DNA of 64,000 bases, from positions 992,001 through 1,056,000 of the forward strand of contig NC_020891.1 of the NCBI RefSeq assembly GCF_000355695.1, read 5' to 3'. Below are positions 34,665 through 45,256 of the stretch, piece by piece. Source of the stretch: Clavibacter nebraskensis NCPPB 2581 (GTDB taxonomy: Bacteria; Actinomycetota; Actinomycetes; Actinomycetales; Microbacteriaceae). Numbering within the stretch: the stretch's first letter is position 1; the number at the start of each line of letters is the position of its first letter. The notes below the pieces were generated by a model. The model was given only the letters and a program-made list of their open reading frames with translations, did no database searches and was not told the DNA's origin. A program made the position numbers and the translations under genes.

Positions 34665-37094
34665 GTGACCGACACCGCATCCGGATCCGCGCCCGTCGCG
34701 GGCCCCGTCGCCGCCCTGCCCGAGGAGGGCGTCGTGCTCACGCGCGTCGACCTCGACGTGCAGGGCATGACGTGCGCGTCGTGCGCGATGCGGATCGAGC
34801 GGAAGCTCGGCCGGATGCCCGGGGTCGAGGCGTCCGTCAACTACGCCACCCATCGGGCGCGCGTGCAGCTGCCCGCGGGCACGAGCGTCGAGGACGCGAT
34901 CCGCACCATCGAGCGGACGGGCTACCGCGCGTCCGAGCGCGCCGGGTGGGGGAGCGGGGCGGGAGATGACGCGTCCGCGCCCGTCGCGTCCCGACCGGGG
35001 GAGCCCGCGCCCGTAGCGGTCGCGGCTCCCCGCGTCCGACCCGACGCGCCCGACGCCGGCGGTTCGTATCCCGCATCCGCGCCGTCGCCCACGCCCGGCC
35101 CGGCAGCGCCCGCCGCCCGCCGCCCCGACGCGGACGAGCTCGCGCTCCGGCAGCGGCTCCTGGTCTCCGCGGTCCTCACCGTCCCCGTCTTCCTCATGGC
35201 GATGATCCCCGCGCTCCAGTTCGACGACTGGCAGTGGCTGTCCCTCGCGCTCGCCGCGCCCGTCGCCGTCTGGGGCGCGTGGCCGTTCCACCGGTCCGCC
35301 GCCGTCAGCGCGCGCCACGGCGGCGTCGGCATGGACACGCTCGTCAGCATCGGCGTCGCGGCCGCCTTCCTCTGGTCCCTCTACGCGCTCTTCCTCGGCG
35401 ACGCGGGCGAGCCCGGCATGCGCATGACCATGAGCCTCGTCGGCGAGCCCGGCGGCGGATCCGGCGACGTGTACCTCGAGGTCGCCTCGGCCGTCACGGT
35501 GTTCCTCCTCGGCGGCCGCTACCTGGAGGCCCGGGCCGCGCGCGCGTCCGGCGCCGCCCTCGCCGCGCTCCTCGACCTCGCCGCCAAGGACGTGGCCGTG
35601 GTCCGCGACGGCGTGGAGACGCGGATCCCCATCCGCGACCTGCGCGTCGGCGCGGAGTTCGTCGTGCGGCCGGGCGAGCGCATCGCCACCGACGGCGTGG
35701 TCGTCGACGGGTCCAGCGCCGTCGACCGCTCCCTGCTCACCGGCGAGTCCCTTCCCGTGGAGGTCGGCCCCGGCGACGACGTCACGGGCGCGACCCTCAG
35801 CGCCGGCGGACGCCTCGTCGTGCGCGCCACGCGCGTGGGCGAGGAGACCCGGCTCGCCCGCATGGCCGCGCTCGTGGAGGAGGCGCAGACCGGGAAGGCC
35901 CGGATCCAGCGCCTCGCCGACCGCGTCTCCGCCGTCTTCGTGCCCGTCGTGCTCGTGCTCGCCGTCGGTACGCTCGTCGGCTGGCTGCTGCTCGGCTTCC
36001 CCGCGGAGGCCGCCTTCACCGCCGCCGTGGCGACGCTCATCATCGCCTGCCCGTGCGCCCTCGGGCTCGCGACGCCGACCGCGCTCCTCGTGGGCACGGG
36101 CCGCGGCGCGCAGCTCGGGATCCTCATCACCGGCCCCGAGGTGCTCGAGTCCACCCGCCGGATCGACACCGTGCTGCTCGACAAGACCGGCACGGTCACG
36201 ACGGGCGTCATGTCGCTCGTGTCCGCCGTCCCCGCGGCGGGCGTCGACTCCGACGAGCTCGTGCGCGTCGCCGCCGCCCTCGAGGCGCGGTCGGAGCACC
36301 CGGTCGCGCGCGCCGTCGTCGAGGCCGCGGGCGGCGGATCCCTCCCTCCCGTGGAGGGCTTCGTCGCCACCGCGGGCCTCGGCGTCCACGGTGTCGTCGA
36401 CGGACGCGCGGTCGCGGTCGGGCGCCCCTCGTGGCTCGCGGAGCAGTGGGCCGCCGAGCCCGACGCGGCGCTCGCCCAGGCGTCGCGGGACGCCGAGGCG
36501 GATGGATCCACCGTCGTCGCGGTCGCGTGGGACGGCGCCGTCCGCGGGACCCTCGCCGTCGCCGACACCGTCAAGCCCACGAGCGCCGAGGCCGTCCGCC
36601 GCATGCGTGCGCTGGGCCTCCGTCCCGTCCTCCTCACGGGCGACGCGGCGGGCGCCGCGCACCGCGTCGCCGCGGAGGTCGGCATCGACGAGGTCATCGC
36701 GGGCGTGCTCCCCGAGGGCAAGCTCGACGCCGTGCGTCGCCTGCAGGCCGAGGGCCGCGTGGTCGCGATGGTCGGCGACGGCGTGAACGACGCCGCCGCC
36801 CTCGCGCAGGCCGACCTCGGGATCGCGATGGGCACGGGCACCGACGCGGCCATCGAGGCGGGCGACATCACGATCGTCCGCGGCGACCTCGTGCTCGTGG
36901 CCGACGCCGTGCGCCTCGCGCGGCGCACGCTCGGCACGATCCGCGGCAACCTGTTCTGGGCCTTCGCCTACAACGCGGCCGCGATCCCCGTGGCGATGCT
37001 CGGCCTCCTCAACCCGCTCGTCGCGGGCCTGGCCATGGCGCTCTCGTCGGTGTTCGTCGTCACGAACAGCCTGCGCCTGCGCTCCTTCCGCTAG
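34665..37094 (+). CDS. copA: Copper-exporting P1B-type ATPase
   Basis: An 809-residue Cu(I) efflux pump. A single N-terminal HMA domain ([16 protein letters not shown]) is followed by a Pro/Ala-rich linker of about 60 residues and eight transmembrane helices. The membrane CPC is at 462-464 (ACPCAL), DKTGTVTTG has the phosphorylated D506, and [13 protein letters not shown] contains the HP motif. [20 protein letters not shown] is the hinge, and [16 protein letters not shown] is the TM7 motif of Cu(I)-type pumps. It starts at GTG 34665, one base after copZ. It would be induced by copper through CsoR. Confidence 0.95.
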   Translation: MTDTASGSAPVAGPVAALPEEGVVLTRVDLDVQGMTCASCAMRIERKLGRMPGVEASVNYATHRARVQLPAGTSVEDAIRTIERTGYRASERAGWGSGAGDDASAPVASRPGEPAPVAVAAPRVRPDAPDAGGSYPASAPSPTPGPAAPAARRPDADELALRQRLLVSAVLTVPVFLMAMIPALQFDDWQWLSLALAAPVAVWGAWPFHRSAAVSARHGGVGMDTLVSIGVAAAFLWSLYALFLGDAGEPGMRMTMSLVGEPGGGSGDVYLEVASAVTVFLLGGRYLEARAARASGAALAALLDLAAKDVAVVRDGVETRIPIRDLRVGAEFVVRPGERIATDGVVVDGSSAVDRSLLTGESLPVEVGPGDDVTGATLSAGGRLVVRATRVGEETRLARMAALVEEAQTGKARIQRLADRVSAVFVPVVLVLAVGTLVGWLLLGFPAEAAFTAAVATLIIACPCALGLATPTALLVGTGRGAQLGILITGPEVLESTRRIDTVLLDKTGTVTTGVMSLVSAVPAAGVDSDELVRVAAALEARSEHPVARAVVEAAGGGSLPPVEGFVATAGLGVHGVVDGRAVAVGRPSWLAEQWAAEPDAALAQASRDAEADGSTVVAVAWDGAVRGTLAVADTVKPTSAEAVRRMRALGLRPVLLTGDAAGAAHRVAAEVGIDEVIAGVLPEGKLDAVRRLQAEGRVVAMVGDGVNDAAALAQADLGIAMGTGTDAAIEAGDITIVRGDLVLVADAVRLARRTLGTIRGNLFWAFAYNAAAIPVAMLGLLNPLVAGLAMALSSVFVVTNSLRLRSFR

Positions 37095-37102
37095 CAGGCG
37101 GG

Positions 37103-37129
37103 CGCCCGGCCGTCATCCACGGCCGGGCG
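37103..37129 (+). terminator. hairpin terminator after copA
   Basis: 10-base perfect stem CGCCCGGCCG / CGGCCGGGCG with a 7-base loop in the short gap to ahcY. No T-tract. Confidence 0.65.
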
Positions 37130-37144
37130 TCACGCGCCGGATGC

Positions 37145-37150
37145 GAGACT
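37145..37150 (+). promoter_or_regulatory. weak -10 hexamer for ahcY
   Basis: GAGACT lies 6 bases before ATG 37157, resembling the TAGACT boxes elsewhere in the window. A leaderless ahcY is possible but the first base is off consensus. Confidence 0.25.
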
Positions 37151-37156
37151 GGACGC

Positions 37157-38641
<1,485 letters not shown>

Positions 38642-38658
38642 TCCGCGACGCTCTCGCC

Positions 38659-38694
38659 GACGCCGCCCGCCCCTCCGCAGGGGCGGGCGGCGTC
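38659..38694 (+). terminator. strong hairpin terminator after ahcY
   Basis: 16-base perfect arms (GACGCCGCCCGCCCCT / AGGGGCGGGCGGCGTC) with a CCGC loop, 18 bases after the ahcY stop, between convergent genes. It may serve both strands. Confidence 0.75.
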
Positions 38695-38717
38695 GTCGCG
38701 TGGGGCGGGCGTCCCGC

Positions 38718-39587
38718 TCAGCCGGCCGTGGATCCGCGGCGCGCCGGGAACCCGTGCGGCAGCCCCGCGAGGATCGGCTCGAGCGACGCCATGCGGTCGC
38801 GCTCCCGCATCAGCGCCCGGTGCTCGCGCTCGCGGCGGACGGCGCCGACGGCCGTGACGAAGGACTCGGGATCCGTCGCCGGCAGGGGCGACACGTGCAC
38901 CGCGGCCTCGTCGGCGAGCCCCGCGGCGAGGCGCGCGCGGGACGCCGGCGTCATGGCCGCGCGCTGCGCGAGGAAGCGCGCGAGGCGGCGGGCGAGCGCG
39001 TCCGGCAGGCGGCCGACGTCCGCCTCGGACGCCCACGCGACGAGGTGCGGCGGCACGGGCGGCAGGGGAGCGGGGTAGGCGGGCACGCGCTCGTGCTGGG
39101 AGCGGGTGCCGGCAACGAGGTCGCCGAGGCGCTGGGCGCGGGGGCTCAGGAGGCCCACGAGCGCGGCGAGCCCGCCGAACGTGAGGTAGACCTCGAGGAT
39201 CCCGACGAGCGCCCGCGCGACCGCGTGCCGGAGGCCGATGCCGCCGCCGTCCGCCCGCACGATGCGCGCGCCGACGGCCCAGCGCCCGAGCGACCGGCCG
39301 CGCGACGCGACCTCGACCACGACGGGCATGACGACGATTGCCAGCACGACGGCGGCGATGGCGCACGCGGCGCTCGACGCGTCGTCGAGGAGGCCCGCCG
39401 CGGCGAGCCGGCCGACGAGGAGCACGAGCAGGAAGCCCACGACCAGGGAGGTGATCACGTCGATCGCGGCACCGGCGGCCCGCAGCACGAAGCCCGCAGG
39501 TCGGACGTCGAGGGCGACGGCCTCGCCGACCACGAGCGCGTCGGGACCGTCCGAGCGATCCGGGTCGTGCGCGTCGGCTGCCGCCAT
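38718..39587 (-). CDS. RDD family membrane protein
   Basis: A 289-residue protein. The N-terminal half holds the RDD domain: VRPAGFVLRAAGAAIDVITSLVVGFLLVLLV with the Arg/Asp pair, then about three helices and the motif GRSLGRWAVGARIVRADGG. The C-terminal 120 residues are soluble and Arg/Ala-rich. ATG 39587 is preferred over the TTG at 39599. It is divergent from the SpoIIM-like gene, with only 16 bases between start codons. RDD, SpoIIM, MoxR and DUF58 proteins often cluster, and the latter two occur at 45-47 kb here. The function is unknown. Confidence 0.82.
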   Translation of the reverse strand: MAAADAHDPDRSDGPDALVVGEAVALDVRPAGFVLRAAGAAIDVITSLVVGFLLVLLVGRLAAAGLLDDASSAACAIAAVVLAIVVMPVVVEVASRGRSLGRWAVGARIVRADGGGIGLRHAVARALVGILEVYLTFGGLAALVGLLSPRAQRLGDLVAGTRSQHERVPAYPAPLPPVPPHLVAWASEADVGRLPDALARRLARFLAQRAAMTPASRARLAAGLADEAAVHVSPLPATDPESFVTAVGAVRREREHRALMRERDRMASLEPILAGLPHGFPARRGSTAG

Positions 39588-39590
39588 GCA

Positions 39591-39596
39591 TATAGT
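39591..39596 (+). promoter_or_regulatory. -10 hexamer of a probably leaderless SpoIIM-like transcript
   Basis: TATAGT ends 7 bases before ATG 39604, inside a 16-base divergent gap; its -35 region would lie within the RDD coding sequence. Confidence 0.45.
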
Positions 39597-39603
39597 CAAG
39601 CAG

Positions 39604-40599
39604 ATGGACCTCGACGCCTACACCGCCGCCCACCGGGACGACTGGGACCGGCTCGCCCGCCTCGCGGGCCGGCGCCGGCTTACCGGACCGGATGCCGACG
39701 AGCTCGTCGACCGGTACCAGGCGGGCGCGGCCGAGCTGTCCGCGATCCAGGCGGCGGCCGGATCCACCGCGCAGGGCGACCGGCTCTCCGTCGCGCTCTC
39801 GCGGGCGCGCATGCGCTTCACCGGGCAGAGCACGAACGTCGCGGCGCGCATCCCGGTGTTCTTCGCCGTGGACCTGCCCGCGGCCCTGTACCGGATCCGC
39901 TGGATGACGCTCTCGGTCGCGCTCGTGACGGTGGCGATCGTCGCGCTCTACGCCACGTGGATCCTCCGCGACCCGTCGACGATCGCGAGCCTCGGCAGCG
40001 ACGCCGACCTGCGGAAGTACGTCGAGGACGACTTCATCGACTACTACAGCGAGAACCCGGCGGCCTCGTTCACGGGCCAGGTCTGGACGAACAACGCGTG
40101 GATCGCCGCGCAGTGCGTGGCGTTCGGCATCACGGGGCTGTGGGTGCCGTTCGTGATCCTGCAGAACGCGCAGGGCCTCGGCACGACGACCGCCGTGATG
40201 TTCTCCTACGGCGAGGGCGGTACGTTCTTCTCCTACATCCTCCCGCACGGCCTGCTGGAGCTGACGGCGATCTTCGTGGCCGCCGCCGCCGGCCTGCGCA
40301 TCTCGTGGGCGTGGATCGCGCCCGGTGCCCGCACCCGCGGCCAGGCGCTCTCCGAGGACGGGCGCGCGCTCATCACCGTGGCGATGGGGCTCGTGCTCGT
40401 GCTGCTGGTCTCCGGGATCATCGAGGGCTTCGTGACCCCGCAGCCGTGGCCCGTGCCGCTCAAGATCGCGATCGGCGCGGTCGCCCTCGGCGCGTTCCTC
40501 TTCTACATGGTCGTCGTGGGCGGCCGGGCCGTGCGCGCGGGCGCGACGGGCGACCTCGACGAGTTCGAGGCGGGCGGCCGGCGGATCGTCGCAGGCTGA
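39604..40599 (+). CDS. Stage II sporulation protein M-like (DUF95/SpoIIM) membrane protein
   Basis: A 331-residue protein with about five to six hydrophobic helices. The N-terminal soluble part is MDLDAYTAAHRDDWDRLARLAGRRRLTGPDADELVDRYQ. The conserved membrane segments include WTNNAWIAAQCVAFGITGLWVPFVILQNAQGLG and FFSYILPHGLLELTAIFVAAAAGLRI, which identify the SpoIIM/DUF95 family. In non-sporulating actinobacteria its role is unknown; it commonly accompanies RDD and MoxR genes. It is divergent from RDD and convergent with the GH3 gene. Confidence 0.86.
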   Translation: MDLDAYTAAHRDDWDRLARLAGRRRLTGPDADELVDRYQAGAAELSAIQAAAGSTAQGDRLSVALSRARMRFTGQSTNVAARIPVFFAVDLPAALYRIRWMTLSVALVTVAIVALYATWILRDPSTIASLGSDADLRKYVEDDFIDYYSENPAASFTGQVWTNNAWIAAQCVAFGITGLWVPFVILQNAQGLGTTTAVMFSYGEGGTFFSYILPHGLLELTAIFVAAAAGLRISWAWIAPGARTRGQALSEDGRALITVAMGLVLVLLVSGIIEGFVTPQPWPVPLKIAIGAVALGAFLFYMVVVGGRAVRAGATGDLDEFEAGGRRIVAG

Positions 40600-40650
40600 G
40601 CCCGCCTCGTCCGCCGCGCCGCCCGCCTCGCGGGTCGTCCGGGCAGCGGG

Positions 40651-43182
40651 TCAGGCCGCGGGATCCACCTCGGCCTCCAGCGGCGTCGCCACGACCGAGG
40701 TGCCCACGTGCAGGCGGAACGCGCCGGGCTCGCGCTGCCAGCCGCCGTCCCAGTGGGCGAAGGACCGCGCGCCGATCGCGACGTCGACCTCCGCGGACGC
40801 GCCGGCCTCGAGCTGCACGGCCGCGAAGCCCGCGAGCCAGCGGACCGGCCGGTCGACCGCGGATCCCGCGCGCGACAGGTAGGCCTGCACGACCTGCTTG
40901 CCGGCGCGGTCGCCCGTGTTCGTCACGGTGACGGTGGCGGTGATCCCGCCGGCACCGTCCTCGGCGACGCGCAGGTCGTCGATCGCGTGGGTCGTGTAGC
41001 CGAGGCCGTGGCCGAACGGGTACGCCGGGGTCGCGCCCGAGCGGAGCCAGGCGCGGTAGCCGACGTGGATCCCCTCGTCGTAGACCACCCTCCCGTCGAC
41101 CGGCGTCACCGAGCGCACGGGCACGTCCTCCTCGGTCGCGGGCCACGTCGTGGGGAGGCGTCCGCCGGGCTCGACGTCGCCGAACAGCACGTCGGCGAGG
41201 GCGCCGCCGAACTCCTGGCCGCCGAACCACGCGAGGACGAGCGCCTGCACGTCGTCGCGCCAGGGGAGGAGCACGGGGGATCCGGAGTTGACGACCACGA
41301 TCGTGCGGGGGTTCGCGGCGGCGACGCGGCGCACCAGCTCGTCCTGGCGGCCGGGGAGCGCGAGCGAGTCGCGGTCGAAGCCCTCGGACTCGACCTGCGC
41401 GTTGGTGCCGACGACGACGATCGCGACGTCCGCGCCGGTCGCCGCCTCCACGGCCTCGTCCAGCAGGCGCTCGGGCGCCGACTCGTCGGCCTCGATGCCC
41501 ATCGTGATCCCGAGGATCCCGGCGAGGCCGCCGGGCGCGCTGGTCAGCTCAAACTCGACCCTGAGGTCCACCGGCTGTCCCGTGGTCGCCTGCAGCGGCG
41601 CGGAGATGGAGGGCGGGGACAGGAGGCTCGCACCGAGGTCCATGCCCGCGGGCGCGGCGCCGTCCTCGCGGAGGAGGGCGCCGTCGGCGCAGACCCGGCC
41701 GCGACCCGTGGCGCTGAAGCCGGCGAGCACCTCGCCCGTGGTGGCGGGCGTCCACCGGGTCGTGATCCCGATGACGGCCGCCGTGCCCGTGGGCGCGTCG
41801 CCGCCGAAGTACATGAGCGTCGTCGCGCGCCGGTCCTCGGTGAACATCTCGCCGCCGTCCGCGTCGAGGAAGCGCACGAGGGCGCCGGGCTCGCCCGTGC
41901 GGGGGTTCCGGATCTCCGCGAGCGGCAGCTCCTGGATCCCCTTCTGCACGACCGCGCCGCGCGCGTACCGCACGTCCACGCCGTCGCCGAGGGCGTCGCG
42001 GATCCCGTCGAGCGGCGTCACCACATGCTCGGGGATGACGGTCGCGCTGCCTCCGCCCTGCGTGCGCGCCTCGACGGCGTTGTGGCCGATGACCGCCACG
42101 GAGCGGAGCGCGGAGGCGTCGAGCGGCAGGATCCCGCCCGCGTTGCGCACCAGCACGGTGCCGGCCGCGGCGCCCGTGCGCGCGAACGCGACGCCGTCCT
42201 CGACCGCGACGGGTGCGGGCGCGACGGCGTCGAAGCCCTCCAGCGCGCCGACGCGGGCGGCGAGTCGCAGCAGGCGGATCACCTTGCGGTCGATGTCGGA
42301 CTCCGGCACGCGGCCGTCGCGGACGGCGTCGAGGAGCACGTCGCCCCACGCGCCGACCGGGCCGGGCATCTCGAGGTCCTGCGAGGCGCGCGCGGCGTCC
42401 ACGCTGCGGACGCCCGTCCAGTCGCTCACCACGACTCCGTCGAAGCCCCACTCGGAGTTGAGCGGCGTCTCGAGCAGGTCGTTCTCGGTCGAGGTGGTGC
42501 CGTTGATCGAGTTGTACGAGCTCATCACGAGCCACGCGCGCGACTCGACGACGGCCTTCTCGAACGCGGCGAGGTACAGCTCGCGGAGCGCGCGCTCGGA
42601 CACGACGCTGTCGGCCGTGAAGCGGTCGGACTCGTACTCGTTGGCCACGTAGTGCTTGGGGGTCGCGCCGACGCCGTTCTCCTGCACGCCCGCCACGTAG
42701 GCGGCGGCGAGGTCGGCGGTGAGGAGCGGATCCTCGCTGAACGCCTCGAAGTGCCGGCCGCCGTAGGGCGAGCGGTGCAGGTTGATGGTCGGGCCGAGCA
42801 CGACGTCGACGCCCTTGCGGCGCGCCTCGACCGCGGAGGCGCGGCCGTAGCGGGCGGCGATCCCGGTGTCCCAGCTGGAGGAGAGCGCGGACGCCGACGG
42901 CAGGTTGAGCGACGGGGACCGCTCGTCCCAGACCTCGCCGCGCACGCCGCTGGGGCCGTCGGAGACGAGCATGCGGCGGAGGCCGATGCCCTCGACGGGC
43001 CATGTGGTCCAGAAGTCGCGGCCCGTGATCAGCTGCACCTTCTGCTCGAGCGTGAGGCGGGAGGCGAGCTCCTCGAGCGCGGTCACGTCGGGGTCGAGCG
43101 GGGTGGGGGTGTCGTGCGGGTCCATGGGTGCTCCTCGGGGGACGTCGGCGTCGGGTCGGTCCTGCTCGTGTGCGGCGCTCAT
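40651..43182 (-). CDS. Beta-glucosidase, glycoside hydrolase family 3 (PA14-containing)
   Basis: An 843-residue GH3 enzyme without a signal peptide, so probably cytoplasmic. The N-terminal TIM barrel has LVSDGPSGVR, GGRHFEAFSEDPLLTADLAAAYVAGVQ, KHYVANEYESDR and the nucleophile motif VVSDWTG. Then come the alpha/beta sandwich, an inserted PA14-like domain (about 400-560, MYFGGDAPTGTAAVIGITTRW) and a C-terminal fibronectin III-like domain (ATVTVTNTGDRAGKQVVQAYL). The start is uncertain: ATG 43182 forms an ATGA overlap with the MFS stop, while ATG 43125 has a better GAGGAG site. It hydrolyses imported plant-type beta-glucosides together with the MFS transporter, under TetR control. Confidence 0.93.
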   Translation of the reverse strand: MSAAHEQDRPDADVPRGAPMDPHDTPTPLDPDVTALEELASRLTLEQKVQLITGRDFWTTWPVEGIGLRRMLVSDGPSGVRGEVWDERSPSLNLPSASALSSSWDTGIAARYGRASAVEARRKGVDVVLGPTINLHRSPYGGRHFEAFSEDPLLTADLAAAYVAGVQENGVGATPKHYVANEYESDRFTADSVVSERALRELYLAAFEKAVVESRAWLVMSSYNSINGTTSTENDLLETPLNSEWGFDGVVVSDWTGVRSVDAARASQDLEMPGPVGAWGDVLLDAVRDGRVPESDIDRKVIRLLRLAARVGALEGFDAVAPAPVAVEDGVAFARTGAAAGTVLVRNAGGILPLDASALRSVAVIGHNAVEARTQGGGSATVIPEHVVTPLDGIRDALGDGVDVRYARGAVVQKGIQELPLAEIRNPRTGEPGALVRFLDADGGEMFTEDRRATTLMYFGGDAPTGTAAVIGITTRWTPATTGEVLAGFSATGRGRVCADGALLREDGAAPAGMDLGASLLSPPSISAPLQATTGQPVDLRVEFELTSAPGGLAGILGITMGIEADESAPERLLDEAVEAATGADVAIVVVGTNAQVESEGFDRDSLALPGRQDELVRRVAAANPRTIVVVNSGSPVLLPWRDDVQALVLAWFGGQEFGGALADVLFGDVEPGGRLPTTWPATEEDVPVRSVTPVDGRVVYDEGIHVGYRAWLRSGATPAYPFGHGLGYTTHAIDDLRVAEDGAGGITATVTVTNTGDRAGKQVVQAYLSRAGSAVDRPVRWLAGFAAVQLEAGASAEVDVAIGARSFAHWDGGWQREPGAFRLHVGTSVVATPLEAEVDPAA

Positions 43183-44459
43183 CGGACGCCCTTCACGCGG
43201 AACGCGGCGACCGCGCCGAGCAGGCCGGCCGCGGCGCCCGCGAGGAAGAGGCCCGGGTAGCCGGCGACCGCCACCACCCCGCTCGCGGCGGTCGGCACGA
43301 GCGACTGCGGGAGCGCCTGGGCGATGTTGACGACGCCCAGGTCCTTGCCGTTGTCGGCGTCGCTCGGCAGGACGTCGGTGATGAGCGCGAGGTCGACCGC
43401 GTAGAACGAGCCGATGCCCGCGCCGATCACGAGCTGCGCGACGTAGACGACGGCGAGGGTGGGCGCGAGGGCGAGGATCACGAGGCCCACGACCGCGACG
43501 AGCGCCGCGGCGGCCACGAACACCTTGCGGCGGCCGAGCCGGTCGCTCAGCCACCCGGCCACGAAGGTGGTGGAGACGACGCCGATCACGGTGAAGAGCG
43601 TCGCGACGAAGACGGCGTTCGCGACGTCGTCCTGCGCGACGCCGAGGTCGTCGATGAGGTAGAAGGCGAGGTAGTTCGTGGCCGTCACGGCACCGGCCGT
43701 GAGGAGGAAGCGCATGAGCCAGGCCCAGCCGAAGTCGGGGTTCCGGCGCGGGTCGAACACGAAGGACCCGAGCACCTCCCTCACGCCGAGGCGCGCGGTC
43801 GGCCGCTCGGTGAGCACGCGGTCGCGGAAGACGAGCGCGAAGGCGACGACGACGATCACGCCGATCGCGCCCGGCACGAGCACCTGCTGCGTCGTGGTCG
43901 TGAACAGCTGCACGATGAAGGTGCCGACCACGAGCGAGCCGTTCTGCGCGACGCCGACGGCGGCGGCGACCCGGCCGCGGTTGCGCGGGCGGGCGGAGTC
44001 GGCCATCACGGCGATGAGCGCGGCGATGGCGGCGTTGAAGCAGCCCCGCACGAGCATCCAGGCGCCCACGAGCGCGAGCACGGTGGTGGCCTGGGTGAGC
44101 AGGTACAGCGCGCCGTAGCCGAGCACGACGCCGCCGAAGATCCACGGGCGGCGCATGCCGAAGCGGCCGGGCGTGCGGTCGGAGAGGCGGCCGGCGAGCG
44201 GGTTCACCACGAGGGCGACGAGCGCGCCGAGGCCGAGCACGAGGCTGAGGGTGCCGGCGGTGCTGTCGGGCGCGACCTCCGCCACCTTGAGCGCGAGCGA
44301 CACGATGATGGGCGGCAGCAGGGCCACGAAGAGGCCGAGGAGCGCGATGGGCATCCCGATCTCGGCGCGGCGGGACCCGGGTGGGCGGGCCCCGTCCGGT
44401 GCCTGGCTGCGGGCGCGCGACGCACCCTCGGTCTGCTGGTCTCGGACTGCGTCGGCCAC
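43179..44459 (-). CDS. MFS transporter, probable sugar/glycoside importer
   Basis: A 426-residue, 12-helix major facilitator protein from GTG 44459, which follows GGAGG; the frame remains open to GTG 44513, which lacks a ribosome site. Motifs include NPLAGRLSDRTPGRFGMRRPWIFGG (the loop 2-3 MFS signature in the SUT/GPH-like style) and GWLSDRLGRRKVFV in the second half. It is coupled to the beta-glucosidase, so it probably brings in oligosaccharides or glycosides. A 20-bp inverted repeat lies just upstream, and a tetR gene is divergent. Confidence 0.87.
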   Translation of the reverse strand: MADAVRDQQTEGASRARSQAPDGARPPGSRRAEIGMPIALLGLFVALLPPIIVSLALKVAEVAPDSTAGTLSLVLGLGALVALVVNPLAGRLSDRTPGRFGMRRPWIFGGVVLGYGALYLLTQATTVLALVGAWMLVRGCFNAAIAALIAVMADSARPRNRGRVAAAVGVAQNGSLVVGTFIVQLFTTTTQQVLVPGAIGVIVVVAFALVFRDRVLTERPTARLGVREVLGSFVFDPRRNPDFGWAWLMRFLLTAGAVTATNYLAFYLIDDLGVAQDDVANAVFVATLFTVIGVVSTTFVAGWLSDRLGRRKVFVAAAALVAVVGLVILALAPTLAVVYVAQLVIGAGIGSFYAVDLALITDVLPSDADNGKDLGVVNIAQALPQSLVPTAASGVVAVAGYPGLFLAGAAAGLLGAVAAFRVKGVR

Positions 44460-44476
44460 TTCGCCTCCAGGTTCCC

Positions 44477-44496
44477 ATCCACCCTCATCGGTGGAT
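44477..44496. promoter_or_regulatory. inverted repeat upstream of the MFS gene
   Basis: ATCCACC-CTCATC-GGTGGAT, 7-base perfect arms, lies at the predicted transcript start of the MFS-GH3 operon. It is an operator candidate. Confidence 0.45.
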
Positions 44497-44503
44497 CGGC
44501 ACG

Positions 44504-44509
44504 ACGGTA
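44504..44509 (-). promoter_or_regulatory. putative -10 hexamer of the MFS-GH3 operon
   Basis: TACCGT on the minus strand, 45 bases before GTG 44459. The ACCT-AGGT repeat lies at its -35 position. Confidence 0.35.
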
Positions 44510-44522
44510 GCACGAAAAACCG

Positions 44523-44535
44523 ACCTGCGGTAGGT
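44523..44535. promoter_or_regulatory. candidate TetR operator between divergent tetR and MFS genes
   Basis: ACCTGCGGTAGGT has 4-base inverted arms around GCGGT. It overlaps the -35 zone of the MFS promoter and abuts the tetR -35-like TTGAGG at 44537-44542. Confidence 0.4.
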
Positions 44536-44557
44536 ATTGAGGGCCCTCCCGAATCGC

Positions 44558-44563
44558 TAGGGT
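44558..44563 (+). promoter_or_regulatory. -10 hexamer of a probably leaderless tetR transcript
   Basis: TAGGGT ends 6 bases before ATG 44570 and no Shine-Dalgarno is present. Confidence 0.45.
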
Positions 44564-44569
44564 CGATCC

Positions 44570-45205
44570 ATGGCAGTCGACGAGGGTCCGCGGCGGTACG
44601 CCAAGGGCGCCGCCCGGCGCCGCGAGATCCTCGAGGCGGCGCTGGCCCTCATCGCCGAGCGCGGCTACTCCGCGTCATCGCTGCAGGAGATCGCCGACGC
44701 CGTGGGCATCAGCAAGGCCGGCGTGCTGCACTACTTCGACTCGCGGGAGGCGCTCATCGCCGCCGTGCTCGAGGAGCGCGACGCCCACTCCGCCGCCGAC
44801 TACCGCCAGGCGGTGCCCGACGGGGATCCCGCGGACATGGTCGGCATGCTCCTCCGCGCGAGCTCGCACAACGCCGCGACGCCCGGCCTCGTCGCGCTGT
44901 ACTCGCGGCTCGTCGTGGACGCGGCCGGTGCCGAGCATCCCGCGCACGCGTACATCGCCGACCGCTACGCCCGCGTTGTCGGCGCGATGGCCGACCAGGT
45001 GCGCGCGCTCGACGTCGAGCTGCCCGGCGGAATGGATGCGGAGGCGTTCGCGCGCGTCGCGGTCGCGGTGAGCGACGGCCTGCAGCTGCAGTGGAGCTAC
45101 CGGCCCGAGATCGACATGCGCGACGCGCTCGAGCGGGCGATCCGCGCGCTCAGCGGCGGGGCGCTCCCCGTGCCGTCGGCGGATCCGGCCGCCGCGACCG
45201 CCTGA
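44570..45205 (+). CDS. TetR family transcriptional regulator
   Basis: A 211-residue repressor. The N-terminal HTH is typical: AARRREILEAALALIAERGYSASSLQEIADAVGISKAGVLHYFDSREALIAAVL. The rest is the helical ligand domain. It is divergent from the MFS/GH3 operon, with two inverted repeats in the 110-base gap, so it probably represses that operon and its own gene. The inducer may be a plant glycoside or its breakdown product (inference). Confidence 0.9.
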   Translation: MAVDEGPRRYAKGAARRREILEAALALIAERGYSASSLQEIADAVGISKAGVLHYFDSREALIAAVLEERDAHSAADYRQAVPDGDPADMVGMLLRASSHNAATPGLVALYSRLVVDAAGAEHPAHAYIADRYARVVGAMADQVRALDVELPGGMDAEAFARVAVAVSDGLQLQWSYRPEIDMRDALERAIRALSGGALPVPSADPAAATA

Positions 45206-45208
45206 CCG

Positions 45209-45256
45209 TCGGCCTCGGCCTCGGCCTCGGCCTCCGCCTCCGCCGCGGCCTCGGCG
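45209..45256. repeat. degenerate hexanucleotide tandem repeat between convergent genes
   Basis: Eight units of the TCGGCC type (four exact, then TCCGCC, TCCGCC, GCGGCC, TCGGCG) fill the gap between the tetR and DUF58 stops. A variable-number repeat is possible. Confidence 0.7.

Noticed and set aside
35234-37156. Long plus-strand frame leading into ahcY, suggesting a fusion
   Set aside because: The part before 37157 is an Arg-rich off-frame reading of copA; ahcY has its own ATG, promoter-like box and a preceding terminator.
37095-37156. Possible S-adenosylhomocysteine riboswitch before ahcY
   Set aside because: Only 62 bases are available, mostly used by a simple terminator hairpin; no multi-stem consensus is seen.
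43183-44478. Apparent fusion of the GH3 enzyme with a 430-residue N-terminal extension
   Set aside because: That part is an off-frame reading of the MFS gene; a stop/start ATGA junction separates the two.
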